A DNA stretch of 35,863 nucleotides from an uncultured Coriobacteriaceae bacterium (GTDB lineage: Bacteria; Actinomycetota; Coriobacteriia; Coriobacteriales; Atopobiaceae). The translations under genes and the position numbers were made by a program. The stretch lies in the NCBI GenBank assembly GCA_902790135.1, contig CADAQM010000021.1, forward strand, positions 1 to 35,863, read 5' to 3'. The notes under the pieces were generated by a model. The model searched no databases. It had not been told where the DNA came from and saw only the letters and a program-made list of their open reading frames with translations. Shown piece after piece: positions 9,373 to 17,525 of this stretch (the stretch's first letter is position 1; every line of letters begins with the position of its first letter).

Positions 9373-9898
9373 GCGTAAGCGAGCGCAGTGCCAGCGCGGT
9401 CACGGCAGGGCACCACACGGTGAAGTCCTGTGGCCGCTCGGTCAGCTGCGCCACCAGCTCGTCTGCACCCATCCAGCCAACCTCAGACACCTCGGAGGGA
9501 TCGGCGGAAAGCGGTCCATCGTAGGCACCCACAAACACGTGATCAAGCTCGTACTCCGTAAGCCCGTTGTCGAACACGGCCCGATACACGAGCGTTCCGA
9601 CCTCGCGGCAGGCAACGTCTCGCACGCCGAGCTCCTCCTTAAGACGGCGCACGACGGCCTCCCCAAGCTCCTCTCCAACACGTGGATGCGAGCAGCACGA
9701 ATTGGTCCAGAGCCCTCCCGAGTGGTACTTGCCCTCCGCGCGTCGCGCGAGAAGCACCTCTGTGCCCGCAGATCCCTCGCGCGTGAGCACGATCGAGAAC
9801 GCGCGGTGGAGCAGGCCTTTCTGGTGACACGGCAGCTTATCGGCCTTGCCAACAGGCCTGTCGAGAAGGTCTACCAGTATGAGCTTGTCCTCTGTCAT
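9365..9898 (-). CDS. idi: Isopentenyl-diphosphate delta-isomerase, type 1
   Basis: Converts IPP to DMAPP in isoprenoid synthesis. This NUDIX-fold enzyme of 177 aa shows LLHRAFSIVL with metal-binding His, the active-site cysteine block TNSCCSHP, and TEYELDHVF with the catalytic and metal Glu residues. The NUDIX helix is GEAVVRRLKEELGV. Type 1 Idi needs Mg/Mn and is optional in organisms using the MEP pathway. It is a single gene; ATG 9898 follows GAGGGGA. Its 3' end runs into a small hairpin shared with the esterase gene. No other isoprenoid gene is present here. Confidence 0.93.
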   Translation of the reverse strand: MTEDKLILVDLLDRPVGKADKLPCHQKGLLHRAFSIVLTREGSAGTEVLLARRAEGKYHSGGLWTNSCCSHPRVGEELGEAVVRRLKEELGVRDVACREVGTLVYRAVFDNGLTEYELDHVFVGAYDGPLSADPSEVSEVGWMGADELVAQLTERPQDFTVWCPAVTALALRSLTHR

Positions 9899-10202
9899 GG
9901 GCGATTCCCCTCATACGCCTCACACACCGAATCTGCCACAGCCAGGCAGTTGCGGGCAGGTCTATACAATGCTGCAGGATAACCCACGCATGAAGCAGGC
10001 AAGCCCGTGCCATCTGCGGATACCAGTGGCCAGCCAGCCACAGCAGGCTGACCCATGGTGGTTTTGCAACCATTGTAGAGGGTAGTGTGTGGGAGAAGCG
10101 ATCATATGCCAATGGGCTTTTGCGGCCACTGGGAACGGCTCCCTTCGCTCGCACAAATCCCGATTAGCGCTGATCGCATTCCCCTGGCACCCGAGACCAT
10201 CC
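9899..10202. other. 304-base intergenic region without a recognised gene
   Basis: This is the upstream region of idi and lies after the stop of the PARG-like gene, both on the minus strand. It contains small hairpins (GTGGC-CAGCCA-GCCAC at 10026-10041, TGGTT/AACCA near 10057-10070) and two weak TACAAT/TATACA-like boxes (9964-9970 and 10072-10077). No open frame with a ribosome site or homology was found, and no tRNA. Confidence 0.4.
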
Positions 10203-11090
10203 CTATCCGACGGGCGAAAAGTCAGCAAACACCCGCGCAAAGACGTCATGGTTAGGTCCTGGCAAGACGGCAAAGCGGATATGCTCAAAGACCTCATTGG
10301 CACCGAGCACGCTCGCCTTGTCCTCACGGTCGCTGACCTCGAACGTTTTCAGCGCCTCGCCAAACATCTCGGCCACCATCTGGGGATCGTTGCCAAAGGC
10401 TCCACAGCCCCAGGCTCCCAGCACCAGCCTCGTGTAACCAACGCATGCGGCAAGACACAACAGACCCAGTATGCGCTGCTTGAAGACAACGGAAAGCCGC
10501 CCGATCTCGTCGGCACGCAAGTCCGGGTAATACGGTGCCGCCATGGTCAGCACGGCAACCTCATATGGTGACTCCAGATAGTGACCCCTCGCATCACGAA
10601 AGACCTCCACGTGCTCGGAGAGTATTGCCGCGTCGGTGAAGAACGCGGATGCCTCCGCCCTGTTCTCGCGGTAGTAGGCCTTGGCACGCGTGGAGCTGAG
10701 GGACAGATAGAGCGTCGAGCGCCGGCAGAGGTCCTCCTCCTGTGCACGAGCTCCACGCTTGACACCCCCACCCGGCTCGTAGGGGTTGGCAAAGTTGAGC
10801 ACCAGGGGCGGCTTTGCAGCCGGCTCCGCCTCGCACGTCAGCGACTGCGCCGCGACAAAGGAGTCCTCTGGGCTCACTTCGATGACGCACGGACTGGACG
10901 AGCGCTGGGCACTCAGAGGGTAGAACCCGCTGGCCAATCGAGAGACTTCCTGCGACGAGAACACGCGGCAGGCCTTGTGTTCGAGGTCCGAGCGCTTCAG
11001 GAAAACGGGACTTCCTTCAAGCCCATAGGAACCATCACGGGCAACGCGCAACGTCTCGTTGAACATCCTGATGCGCTTGTTCGTGGACAT
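10203..11090 (-). CDS. Microbial PARG-like protein (TIGR02452 family)
   Basis: A 295-residue protein with the signature of bacterial-type poly(ADP-ribose) glycohydrolases. LNFANPYEPGGGVKRG leads into ARAQEEDLCRRSTLY; GGG at 107-109 and Gln117-Glu118-Glu119 match the catalytic GGG-x6-8-QEE loop. VLGAWGCGAFGNDP near residue 225 is the macrodomain-type ADP-ribose phosphate loop. The family hydrolyses ADP-ribose linkages in known cases. The ATG at 11090 is preceded by GGGGAGG. No ADP-ribosyltransferase or toxin gene is adjacent. The nearest NAD-chemistry gene is kptA, 8 kb away. The target could be protein, nucleic acid or a free metabolite. Confidence 0.85.
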   Translation of the reverse strand: MSTNKRIRMFNETLRVARDGSYGLEGSPVFLKRSDLEHKACRVFSSQEVSRLASGFYPLSAQRSSSPCVIEVSPEDSFVAAQSLTCEAEPAAKPPLVLNFANPYEPGGGVKRGARAQEEDLCRRSTLYLSLSSTRAKAYYRENRAEASAFFTDAAILSEHVEVFRDARGHYLESPYEVAVLTMAAPYYPDLRADEIGRLSVVFKQRILGLLCLAACVGYTRLVLGAWGCGAFGNDPQMVAEMFGEALKTFEVSDREDKASVLGANEVFEHIRFAVLPGPNHDVFARVFADFSPVG

Positions 11091-11157
11091 ATGTGCCTCC
11101 CCACCTCGATCTTCCGTGCCTCATGGGACCCATTGTAGGAAAGCGTCCGAGACGCAG

Positions 11158-11174
11158 GTCACCTGTCAGTTGAC
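11158..11174 (+). repeat. Short dispersed repeat, copy 1
   Basis: GTCACCTGTCAGTTGAC lies between the divergent-strand starts and ends of the PARG-like gene and ZIP gene. A copy with one change lies at 18849-18865. Eleven bases of it also occur, inverted, at 9345-9355. Confidence 0.5.
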
Positions 11175-11205
11175 ATGTGCTGCGGGGTCACCCCTGCGGC
11201 GTGGC

Positions 11206-11988
11206 TTAGCCCAAGGCCACATCCAAGGCCATCATCAGCGTGAAGCCAACGGCAAACATCAGCACGCCGGTGTGTGAGTGCTCGCCCTCGGCCATCTCGG
11301 GAACCAGCTCCTCCACCACCACGTACATCATGGCACCAGCCGCAAAGCCCAGAAGGTACGGCAGAAACGGCACGAGATGCGTGGCAAAGACGATGGTCAG
11401 CACGGCACCCAGCGGCTCGACCACACCCGACAGGAAACCACCCATGAAGGCCTTCGCCTTTCCAGCCCCCTCAGCGCGCAGCGGCAGCGAGATGATCGCA
11501 CCTTCGGGGAAGTTCTGGATGGCAATGCCCAACGCCAACGCCATGCCGTCCGCCAGGGTGATGGTCGAAGCCCCGCTCATCCATCCGGCGAAGACCACGC
11601 CCACCGCCATGCCCTCTGGGAAGTTGTGCAGCGTGACCGCAAGCACCATCAACGTGGTGCGCGCGAGCTGAGTGGACGGTCCCTCAGGCGCATCCTCGCC
11701 CAGATGCAGGTGCGGGATCACGTGGTCAAGCGCCAGGAGAAAGAGCGTTCCGAGCCAGAAGCCCATCGCGGCAGGCATAAAGGCCAGCTTGCCCAAGGCC
11801 TCGCTCGCCTCCATTGCGGGAACGAGCAGGCTCCACACGCTTGCCGCCACCATCACACCCGCGGCAAAGCCGGTGAGCGCGCGCTCCACCTCGGTCGATA
11901 GCTGATCACGCATGAAGAAGACCAGCGCGGAACCCAAAGTGGTCCCCGCAAAGGGAATCAGCAGACCAGCCAGCACTTCATAGGGCAT
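11206..11988 (-). CDS. ZIP family metal (zinc/iron) transporter
   Basis: A 260-residue inner-membrane carrier of the ZupT/GufA branch. Eight hydrophobic segments can be counted. The two metal-binding helices carry HNFPEGMAVG and QNFPEGAIIS, the second with Gln in place of the first His, as in several bacterial ZIPs. A histidine-rich loop (LDHVIPHLHLGED) lies after TM3. The family imports Zn2+ or Fe2+ down a gradient. The start at 11988 is supported by GGGAGGGGAG; the in-frame extension to 12096 lies inside the LysR gene. It begins 14 bases after the LysR stop and is likely co-transcribed with and controlled by it. Confidence 0.92.
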   Translation of the reverse strand: MPYEVLAGLLIPFAGTTLGSALVFFMRDQLSTEVERALTGFAAGVMVAASVWSLLVPAMEASEALGKLAFMPAAMGFWLGTLFLLALDHVIPHLHLGEDAPEGPSTQLARTTLMVLAVTLHNFPEGMAVGVVFAGWMSGASTITLADGMALALGIAIQNFPEGAIISLPLRAEGAGKAKAFMGGFLSGVVEPLGAVLTIVFATHLVPFLPYLLGFAAGAMMYVVVEELVPEMAEGEHSHTGVLMFAVGFTLMMALDVALG

Positions 11989-12002
11989 AGCCGCTCCCCT
12001 CC

Positions 12003-12899
12003 CTACGCGTCCGACGCCTCTGCCTCGTCGCATTGCCTGCGCATGGCGCGCAGAAACACCTCGCACGCGCGGGACAGCGGCTGGTAGCGCTTCCACAAAA
12101 GATGGGACCCCACCGTTGGCAGGCCCTCGATAGGCACGAAGGTAAACGGCGTGCCCTCGCCCGTGCGCACGATCCCGTCAAGGCAGACCGCCACGCCCAC
12201 CCCACGTTCAACCAGGAGAGACGCGTTGAACAGCAGCGTGTAGGTGGCCGCAACGTCGAAGTTCCCCTCCTCGAAGAAGGAAGAGGTGGAGCTGCTGCCC
12301 GCCGTGCTCTGAGAGCTGACGATGAGCCGTCGCTCGCGCAGGTCGTCCAGCGTGAGCGACACGCGGTTGGCAAACGGGTCGTCGTTGCGCATGAGCAGGC
12401 CCCAGTGGTCAGCCCAGGGCATCTCGATGGCATCGTGCGCGCTATCGGGCTCATGGCCCATGATCAGGCCAAAGTCCAAAAGGCCCTTGTCCACGCGCTC
12501 GAGCACGTCGTTGCCGTTGCCAGAGTAGAGATGCAGGTGGATGCCGGGGTGCTCCTCGGCCAGGCGAGCGGCAACCTCGGCGATGAGGCCCACCACCTGA
12601 GACTCTCCCCCGCCGATCCACACGTCGCCCTCAACCTGTGCGGCAGGCGTGCGTATCTCGAGCTCGGTTCGGTCGGCAAGCGAGACGATCTCCTCGGCGC
12701 GCTTGCGCAGCAGCACACCCTCATCGGTGAGCGTCACGCCACGCGCCTCGCGCACCAACAGCTCGCAGCCCAGCTCGCGCTCGAGGTCGGCAAGCTGCCG
12801 CGAGAGCGCCGGTTGCGTGATATGCAAGGAGCGCGCAGCCCTTGTCACGTTGCCTTCGCGTGCAACAGCCAGAAACGATCGCAGGGTCTTGAGTTCCAT
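12003..12899 (-). CDS. LysR family regulator upstream of the ZIP transporter
   Basis: A 298-residue LysR-type regulator. The wHTH reads MELKTLRSFLAVAREGNVTR then AARSLHITQPALSRQLADLE, and an effector-binding domain starts near residue 90. The start at 12899 has GGAG nine bases upstream. The ZIP gene follows 14 bases after the stop, so they form an operon on the minus strand. The palindrome at 12913-12929, just before the start, is a good candidate for its own binding site. Metal control by a LysR protein is uncommon; the inducer may be a metabolite rather than a metal. Confidence 0.92.
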   Translation of the reverse strand: MELKTLRSFLAVAREGNVTRAARSLHITQPALSRQLADLERELGCELLVREARGVTLTDEGVLLRKRAEEIVSLADRTELEIRTPAAQVEGDVWIGGGESQVVGLIAEVAARLAEEHPGIHLHLYSGNGNDVLERVDKGLLDFGLIMGHEPDSAHDAIEMPWADHWGLLMRNDDPFANRVSLTLDDLRERRLIVSSQSTAGSSSTSSFFEEGNFDVAATYTLLFNASLLVERGVGVAVCLDGIVRTGEGTPFTFVPIEGLPTVGSHLLWKRYQPLSRACEVFLRAMRRQCDEAEASDA

Positions 12900-12912
12900 G
12901 ACGGCTCCAATC

Positions 12913-12929
12913 GATGCATCCTATGCATC
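12913..12929. promoter_or_regulatory. LysR-type operator upstream of LysR-ZIP
   Basis: GATGCAT-CCT-ATGCATC is a perfect 7-base inverted repeat that includes TGCATCCTATGCA, the T-N11-A motif. It begins 14 bases before the LysR start codon. Confidence 0.5.
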
Positions 12930-12990
12930 AGGATACGTCAATCATGCGCAATGGGTCTAGCAACGATGGTGCAAAGCCGCTACACGGACA

Positions 12991-13401
12991 CTACTTCCTG
13001 AGTGCAAGCAGGCGGCGCGTAAGGTCGATGCCGCCCACCAGGGCAACCGCCACCCCGACAGCCATACAAAACGGTTTCATGACCTCCTGGCAGTGCATGC
13101 CCGTTCCAGCGCAAAGGCCGATGAGCAGGCCGGGTGTGGCTGCAATGAGCACTCCCATGAGCGCCGCCGCAAGCGAGAGACCACGCCGCTCCCCCTCGTC
13201 CAGCTCGAACACACGCACGACGGAAAGCACGCCCAAGACCGCATCCATCCCCAGCACGGACCGATACGCCCAGAAGCAGGCGTTCGTCTCGCTGCCATGG
13301 GGCTGACAGGGTCCGGCAAAGGTGTTGAGGCCAACCGCCAGCAGTACTGCCAACATGAGAAGAATGACACCTGTTGCGGGTGCAGGCTTTGACGTGCTCA
13401 C
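12991..13401 (-). CDS. DUF4418 family membrane protein
   Basis: A 136-residue protein with about four membrane helices (near residues 10-30, 50-63, 76-98 and 112-128). It has conserved cysteines in the loop GPCQPHGSETNACFW and in LCAGTGMHCQEVMKPFC, as in DUF4418 proteins. The start is GTG 13401 with GAGGGGAGAGG upstream. It is a single gene located after a terminator for the preceding operon. The function is unknown. Paired Cys in outward loops may form disulfides, but nothing shows this directly. Confidence 0.75.
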   Translation of the reverse strand: MSTSKPAPATGVILLMLAVLLAVGLNTFAGPCQPHGSETNACFWAYRSVLGMDAVLGVLSVVRVFELDEGERRGLSLAAALMGVLIAATPGLLIGLCAGTGMHCQEVMKPFCMAVGVAVALVGGIDLTRRLLALRK

Positions 13402-13418
13402 GACCCTCTCCCCTCACG

Positions 13419-13457
13419 CAAAGCAAACGGGCCCGCGCAACCAATGTGCACGGACCC
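13419..13457 (-). terminator. Terminator of the aldo/keto reductase-CMD operon
   Basis: On the minus strand GGGTCCGTGC (13457-13448) pairs with GCGCGGGCCC (13438-13429), ten pairs including two G-U, with a nine-base loop, followed by GTTTGCTTT. It lies 34 bases past the CMD stop. Confidence 0.7.
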
Positions 13458-13490
13458 ATCTTACGGTATGTCTGCCTGCTCTGAACTCGG

Positions 13491-14267
13491 CTACTCCTTC
13501 TTGCCGGTGACCTCCTCGACCACGGCCATGGCGTTGAGCGTACGCGGATAGCCGATGAGCGGCACGTTGTTGCTCACGACCTTGATCAGGAACTCGCGGT
13601 CGTTGCCGCACTGGACGTTGCCGGCCGTGTGCGCACGCAGCTGAGGCTCACAGCCACCCTGCGCTGCGATGTAGCAGAAGGTGCACATCTCGCGCTCGGG
13701 AATAGTCAGGCCGCCGCGAGTGTAGTAGTCGCCGAAGCAGTTCTTGACCAGCCACTGCGCGATCCAGGGGTAGTCGGGGTTGCCTCGGTCCTTGTAGCCA
13801 TGCATCTGCTCGCCGAAGCAGGCGACCTGCGCCTGCTCGCCACCCTCGTAGCGGCTCTCCTCGGTGGGCTCGGTCGTGGCGCGCGTTTCGTCGGAGACCA
13901 CGATGCCCTGCTCGGCAAAGACCTCGTTCACGGCCTTGAGGAAGGGGTACACGCGGCCAATGCCCAGATAGGCGACCGCCTGATAGACGATCTCCTTGAC
14001 GGTCTCGGGCTCCACGCCCATGCGAACGGCCGCCGGCACCATCACGCGGAACTCGTCGACGCCCTGGCAGCCCAGCAGCGTGGCCAGCCAGCACATGAAG
14101 CGCGTACGGTCGGGCAAGTCGATATCGCTCACCACGTCGTCAAAGGTGAAGTTGGCAAAGCGCTCCACGAACTCGGGATCGGTGCCGATAAGCCCCGGGG
14201 TGCCGCCGGGATACATGCGGTCGTAATAGGCGCGGGCATTGTCGGTGAGCTGTGCTTTGTAGGCCAT
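13491..14267 (-). CDS. Carboxymuconolactone decarboxylase family protein, two-domain
   Basis: A 258-residue protein with two AhpD/CMD-like repeats. The first has FMCWLATLLGCQGVDEF (residues about 58-74). The second has PEREMCTFCYIAAQGGCEPQ then LRAHTAGNVQCG, with an E-x-C-x2-C-type redox pair and His. A real decarboxylase lacks the cysteine pair, so it is more likely a peroxidase-like or redox protein. It starts at 14267 after GGGAGGGAA, and is 28 bases downstream of the ferredoxin-type aldo/keto reductase, suggesting one operon. The pairing suggests a shared substrate or thiol/Fe-S electron flow (inference). Confidence 0.82.
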   Translation of the reverse strand: MAYKAQLTDNARAYYDRMYPGGTPGLIGTDPEFVERFANFTFDDVVSDIDLPDRTRFMCWLATLLGCQGVDEFRVMVPAAVRMGVEPETVKEIVYQAVAYLGIGRVYPFLKAVNEVFAEQGIVVSDETRATTEPTEESRYEGGEQAQVACFGEQMHGYKDRGNPDYPWIAQWLVKNCFGDYYTRGGLTIPEREMCTFCYIAAQGGCEPQLRAHTAGNVQCGNDREFLIKVVSNNVPLIGYPRTLNAMAVVEEVTGKKE

Positions 14268-14295
14268 GGTTGATTCCCTCCCGTTGAGTGCGCCG

Positions 14296-15429
14296 CTACT
14301 CGAAGTGCGCCGCAACCTTCTCCAGCGTCTCGATGATGGGCAGGTGCTGCGGGCACATCGCCTCGCACTGGCCACAGGCGATGCACTCGCTCGCGCGGCC
14401 GAACTCCTCCGTCAGCTTGCTGTAGTTGGTGAAGTTGATGGTCCAGCCCTTGTGCTCAAGATCGTCGCGCATGTCCTCGTTATACAACGAGAAGTACTCG
14501 GGAATGCAGATGTGCATGGGGCAACCGTCGGTGCAGTAGTGGCAGGCGGTACAGGCGATGGCCGTCTGGTTGTTGATGATGTCGGCAACCTTGAAGCAGG
14601 TCTCGCGCTCGGCTTCGGTGAGCGGCTTGAAGTCGTCCATGTAGGAGAGGTTGTCCTGCATCTGAACGAGGTTGCTCATGCCGGAGAGCACGCACATCAC
14701 GCCGGGCAGGCTCGCCACAAAGCGGATGGCCCAGCTTGCGATGGAGAGCTCCGGGTCGAGCGCGCGCAGCAGCGCCTCGCCCTCGGCGGGGACGTTGGCG
14801 AGCGTGCCGCCCTTGATCGGCTCCATCACGACGATCTGCTTGCCGTGCTTCTGCGCCACCTCATAGCAGGCGCGGCTCTGGATCCACTCGCTCTCCCAGT
14901 CGAGGTAGTTGATCTGCAGCTGGACGAACTCCATCTCGGGGTGCTTGGTGAGGATCTTGTCCAGAAGCTCGGGGTTGTCGTGGTAGGAGAAGCCCACGTG
15001 CTTGACGAGGCCTGCTGCCTTCTTCTCGAGCAGCCAGTCGAAGCAGTCGAACTTCTCGTAATGCGGATAGCTGCTCTCCTCGATGCCGTGCAGCAGATAG
15101 TAGTCGAAGTAGCCGGCGCCGGTCTTCTCGAGCTGCTGGTTGAACACCTCGTCGCGACCCTCGAGGCTGTTGAAGAAGCCATTGTGCAGCTTGGTCGCCA
15201 GCGTGAAGCTCTCACGCGGGTAGCGATCGACCAGCGCCTCCTTGGCAACGTTCTCGCTGGCAAAGCCGTTGTACATCCATGCGGTGTCAAAGTAGGTGAA
15301 GCCCTTTTCCATGAACAGGTCGACCATCTGCTTGACCTGCTCGACGTCGACGGCGGCGGAGTCGTTGGGATCGAGCTGCGGCAGACGCATGAGGCCAAAA
15401 CCGAGCTTCTTCTTAGGCATGAAGTCCAT
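14296..15429 (-). CDS. Aldo/keto reductase with C-terminal 2x[4Fe-4S] ferredoxin domain (second copy)
   Basis: A 377-residue paralogue of the gene at 4715-5830, with the same domain order. The barrel carries KLGFGLMRLPQLDPND, YFDTAWMYNGFASE, LATKLHNGFF, DYYLLHGIEESS, HVGFSYHDN and VVMEPIKGG. The clusters are in CTACHYCTDGCP and CIACGQCEAMCPQH. Start MDFMPKKK at 15429 is favoured by GAGGAGAGGGG; ATG 15420 is an alternative. It is the first gene of an operon with the CMD-family gene. The family is widespread in anaerobes and its substrates are unknown. Confidence 0.92.
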   Translation of the reverse strand: MDFMPKKKLGFGLMRLPQLDPNDSAAVDVEQVKQMVDLFMEKGFTYFDTAWMYNGFASENVAKEALVDRYPRESFTLATKLHNGFFNSLEGRDEVFNQQLEKTGAGYFDYYLLHGIEESSYPHYEKFDCFDWLLEKKAAGLVKHVGFSYHDNPELLDKILTKHPEMEFVQLQINYLDWESEWIQSRACYEVAQKHGKQIVVMEPIKGGTLANVPAEGEALLRALDPELSIASWAIRFVASLPGVMCVLSGMSNLVQMQDNLSYMDDFKPLTEAERETCFKVADIINNQTAIACTACHYCTDGCPMHICIPEYFSLYNEDMRDDLEHKGWTINFTNYSKLTEEFGRASECIACGQCEAMCPQHLPIIETLEKVAAHFE

Positions 15430-15450
15430 GGTGTACCCCTCTCCTCTCGA

Positions 15451-15468
15451 GCGTGGTCCCCACCACGC
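15451..15468. promoter_or_regulatory. Hairpin in the 5' UTR of the second aldo/keto reductase
   Basis: GCGTGGT-CCCC-ACCACGC is a perfect 7-base stem with a four-base loop, located about 22 bases before the start codon at 15429. It may be an operator or a UTR structure. Confidence 0.35.
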
Positions 15469-15485
15469 AGAATGCTTGCGTTTTA

Positions 15486-15515
15486 AGTTTAGCGTCACGC
15501 CAATGCCATAAACAA
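15486..15515 (-). promoter_or_regulatory. Promoter for aldo/keto reductase-CMD operon
   Basis: On the minus strand TTGTTT (15515-15510), 18 bases, then TAAACT (15491-15486) gives a reasonable -35/-10 pair 57 bases upstream of the ATG at 15429. Confidence 0.4.
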
Positions 15516-15590
15516 ATGCTGATTGTGGATGAGTCGTCATGCAGGTGATGCATGCGTGGAAAACAGGGGCAGGCACCCGTTCCCCATGCC

Positions 15591-16289
15591 TTATGCATTG
15601 CAGAGCAGCACCGAGACGCCCACGTCGTATTGGCGGATGGGCGTGCCGTGCATCTCGCCCATGGTATAGGGCACCTCACCACGCTCAACCGCCTTGGCGC
15701 CGGCAATGAGCTCGCCGATTGCGCTCGCGTCGATGGGACAGCTGGCATGGCAGGGCCAGATGGCCGTGATCTCATCCGCACGCATTTGCAGACGCTCGAG
15801 GCTCACGATATAGGCAGCCATCGAGCGCATGGGACCAAAGCAGAAGATGCGACCGTCGCGCTGGATGGGGTCTCCCGAGAAGAGCCAACCAGTGGAGCGG
15901 TCGAGAAACGCAAGCGAACCGGGCGTATGGCCGGGCAGCTCGATGACCTCGAGCTCGCGGCCGCCGAGGTCGATCACGTCACTATCCCAGAGCGGGCGCA
16001 CGCGGTCCAGCTCATGTGGCGCCTGGGGATGCACCAGCTCTGCGGGACTCAGCCAGACCTCGTCAAACTGCGCGTCGGATCCCACGTGGTCGATGTCACA
16101 GTGGGTATGGGCGAGCATGAGCGGGAGGTCGACCAGCTCGCGCACAAGGTCGCGCGCGTTGTGGGTGCGCATGCCGCTGTCTATCAACATGGCGTGCTCT
16201 GCCCCTGCAAGCAGGAAAAAACGCACGCCGCCCTCGTCGTAGCTCCATGTACGCCCATCAAGGGCGGTCCAACCAAGCTTATCGGCCAT
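15591..16289 (-). CDS. Metallo-beta-lactamase-fold hydrolase
   Basis: A 232-residue MBL-fold protein. The metal motif reads THCDIDHVG (residues 62-70), so the second His of the usual THxHxDHxG is Asp, a variant found in many MBL subfamilies. The other ligands are His in ELPGHTPGS and Asp in LFSGDPIQ; the C-terminal His is in WPCHAS. It resembles glyoxalase II-like or quorum-lactonase-like enzymes, but the substrate is unknown. ATG 16289 has AAGGGGGA upstream. It is divergent from ddh at 16465 and is a single gene. Confidence 0.87.
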   Translation of the reverse strand: MADKLGWTALDGRTWSYDEGGVRFFLLAGAEHAMLIDSGMRTHNARDLVRELVDLPLMLAHTHCDIDHVGSDAQFDEVWLSPAELVHPQAPHELDRVRPLWDSDVIDLGGRELEVIELPGHTPGSLAFLDRSTGWLFSGDPIQRDGRIFCFGPMRSMAAYIVSLERLQMRADEITAIWPCHASCPIDASAIGELIAGAKAVERGEVPYTMGEMHGTPIRQYDVGVSVLLCNA

Positions 16290-16464
16290 GAGAATCCCCC
16301 TTTTACGTCCGCTGGCTTCAGCTTAGCGCACTCACCCTCAAATAGAACCACCTCAAGAGCCCAATTGTTACGATGCCCCTCCCTGCCTGTTACAAACGCA
16401 ATACCGCGGCAAAAGTGGGGGTATTCTCCTTCTATCAAAATCGACTCCTAGGAGGAGATGACTC

Positions 16465-17442
16465 ATGAAGATAGCAATCGCCGGCTACGGAAACCTCGGC
16501 CGCGGCGTTGAGGCCGCCGTCACCAACGCTCCCGACATGGAGCTTGTCGCCATCTTCACGCGCCGTGACCCCGCGAGCGTGACGGTAGCCACCGACACCC
16601 CCGTCCTCGCCTGGGCCGACATGGCCTCCATGACCGACCAGATCGACGTCATGGTGCTGTGCGGCGGCAGCGCAACCGACCTGCCCAAGCAGACCCCCGA
16701 GCTCGCCAAGCTCTTTACCGTGGTGGACAGCTTTGACACCCACGTTAACATCCCCACCCACTTTGCCAACGTCGATGCGGCCGCCCGCGAGGCCGGCACC
16801 CTCGGCATCATCAGCTGCGGCTGGGACCCGGGCCTGTTCTCCCTCGCCCGCCTGTATGCCAGCGCCGTCATGCCCGACGGTGCCGACTACACCTTCTGGG
16901 GCCGTGGCGTGAGCCAGGGCCACTCCGACGCCATCCGTCGCATCCCCGGCGTCGCCGACGCACGCCAGTACACCGTTCCCGTAGAGGCTGCCGTCGAGGC
17001 CGCCCGCTCCGGCGAGAACCCCGAGCTCACCACCCGTGAGAAGCACACGCGCGAGTGCTACGTGGTCGCCGAGGAGGGCGCCGACCTCGCCGCCATCGAG
17101 CAGGCCATCGTGACCATGCCCAACTACTTCAGCGACTACGATACCACGGTGACCTTCGTCTCCCAGGAGGAGCTCGACGCCAACCACGCCGGGCTCCCGC
17201 ACGGCGGCAGCGTCATCCGCAGCGGACGCACCGGACTCAACGGCGAGTTCGGCGACACCATCGAGTTCTCGCTCGCACTCGACTCCAACCCGTACTTCAC
17301 CGGTAGCGTCCTCGCCAGCGTGGCGCGCGCGGCCTACCGCATGCACCAGGACGGCCAGGTGGGCGCCCGCACGATGTTCGACATCCCGCCCGCACTGCTT
17401 TCGCAGCTCTCCGCTGAGGAACTGCGCGCCCACTTGATGTAG
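16465..17442 (+). CDS. ddh: meso-Diaminopimelate dehydrogenase
   Basis: Uses NADPH and ammonia to convert L-2-tetrahydrodipicolinate directly to meso-diaminopimelate, bypassing the acylated intermediates. A 325-residue protein with the N-terminal Rossmann loop IAIAGYGNLGRGVE. The family blocks VLCGGSATDLPKQTPE, VDSFDTHVNIP, ISCGWDPGLFSLAR, FWGRGVSQGHSDAIRRIPGV, and the C-terminal HGGSVIRSG are all present. The length is normal. Its ribosome site is CTAGGAGGAG. It lies upstream of lysA, 83 bases apart, and a hairpin separates them. Together they supply meso-DAP for peptidoglycan and lysine. Confidence 0.95.
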   Translation: MKIAIAGYGNLGRGVEAAVTNAPDMELVAIFTRRDPASVTVATDTPVLAWADMASMTDQIDVMVLCGGSATDLPKQTPELAKLFTVVDSFDTHVNIPTHFANVDAAAREAGTLGIISCGWDPGLFSLARLYASAVMPDGADYTFWGRGVSQGHSDAIRRIPGVADARQYTVPVEAAVEAARSGENPELTTREKHTRECYVVAEEGADLAAIEQAIVTMPNYFSDYDTTVTFVSQEELDANHAGLPHGGSVIRSGRTGLNGEFGDTIEFSLALDSNPYFTGSVLASVARAAYRMHQDGQVGARTMFDIPPALLSQLSAEELRAHLM

Positions 17443-17469
17443 CATCGCTGTCAGAGCCCTCGTAGCACC

Positions 17470-17500
17470 GCGAGCCCGATGCCGCAGGCACCGGGCTCGC
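17470..17500 (+). promoter_or_regulatory. Intercistronic hairpin between ddh and lysA
   Basis: GCGAGCCCG (17470-17478) pairs with CGGGCTCGC (17492-17500); inside, GCC/GGC can form a second short stem. No T tract follows. It may be a partial terminator or a processing/stability hairpin that sets different levels of ddh and lysA. Confidence 0.5.
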
Positions 17501-17525
17501 TCCAAAACCAAACAAGGAGTCCGCC

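Noticed and set aside
16290..16464. Lysine riboswitch upstream of ddh
   Set aside because: The 175-base gap is shared with a divergent gene, and no L-box-type conserved blocks could be recognised; only a weak AATACC/GGTATT inverted repeat is seen.
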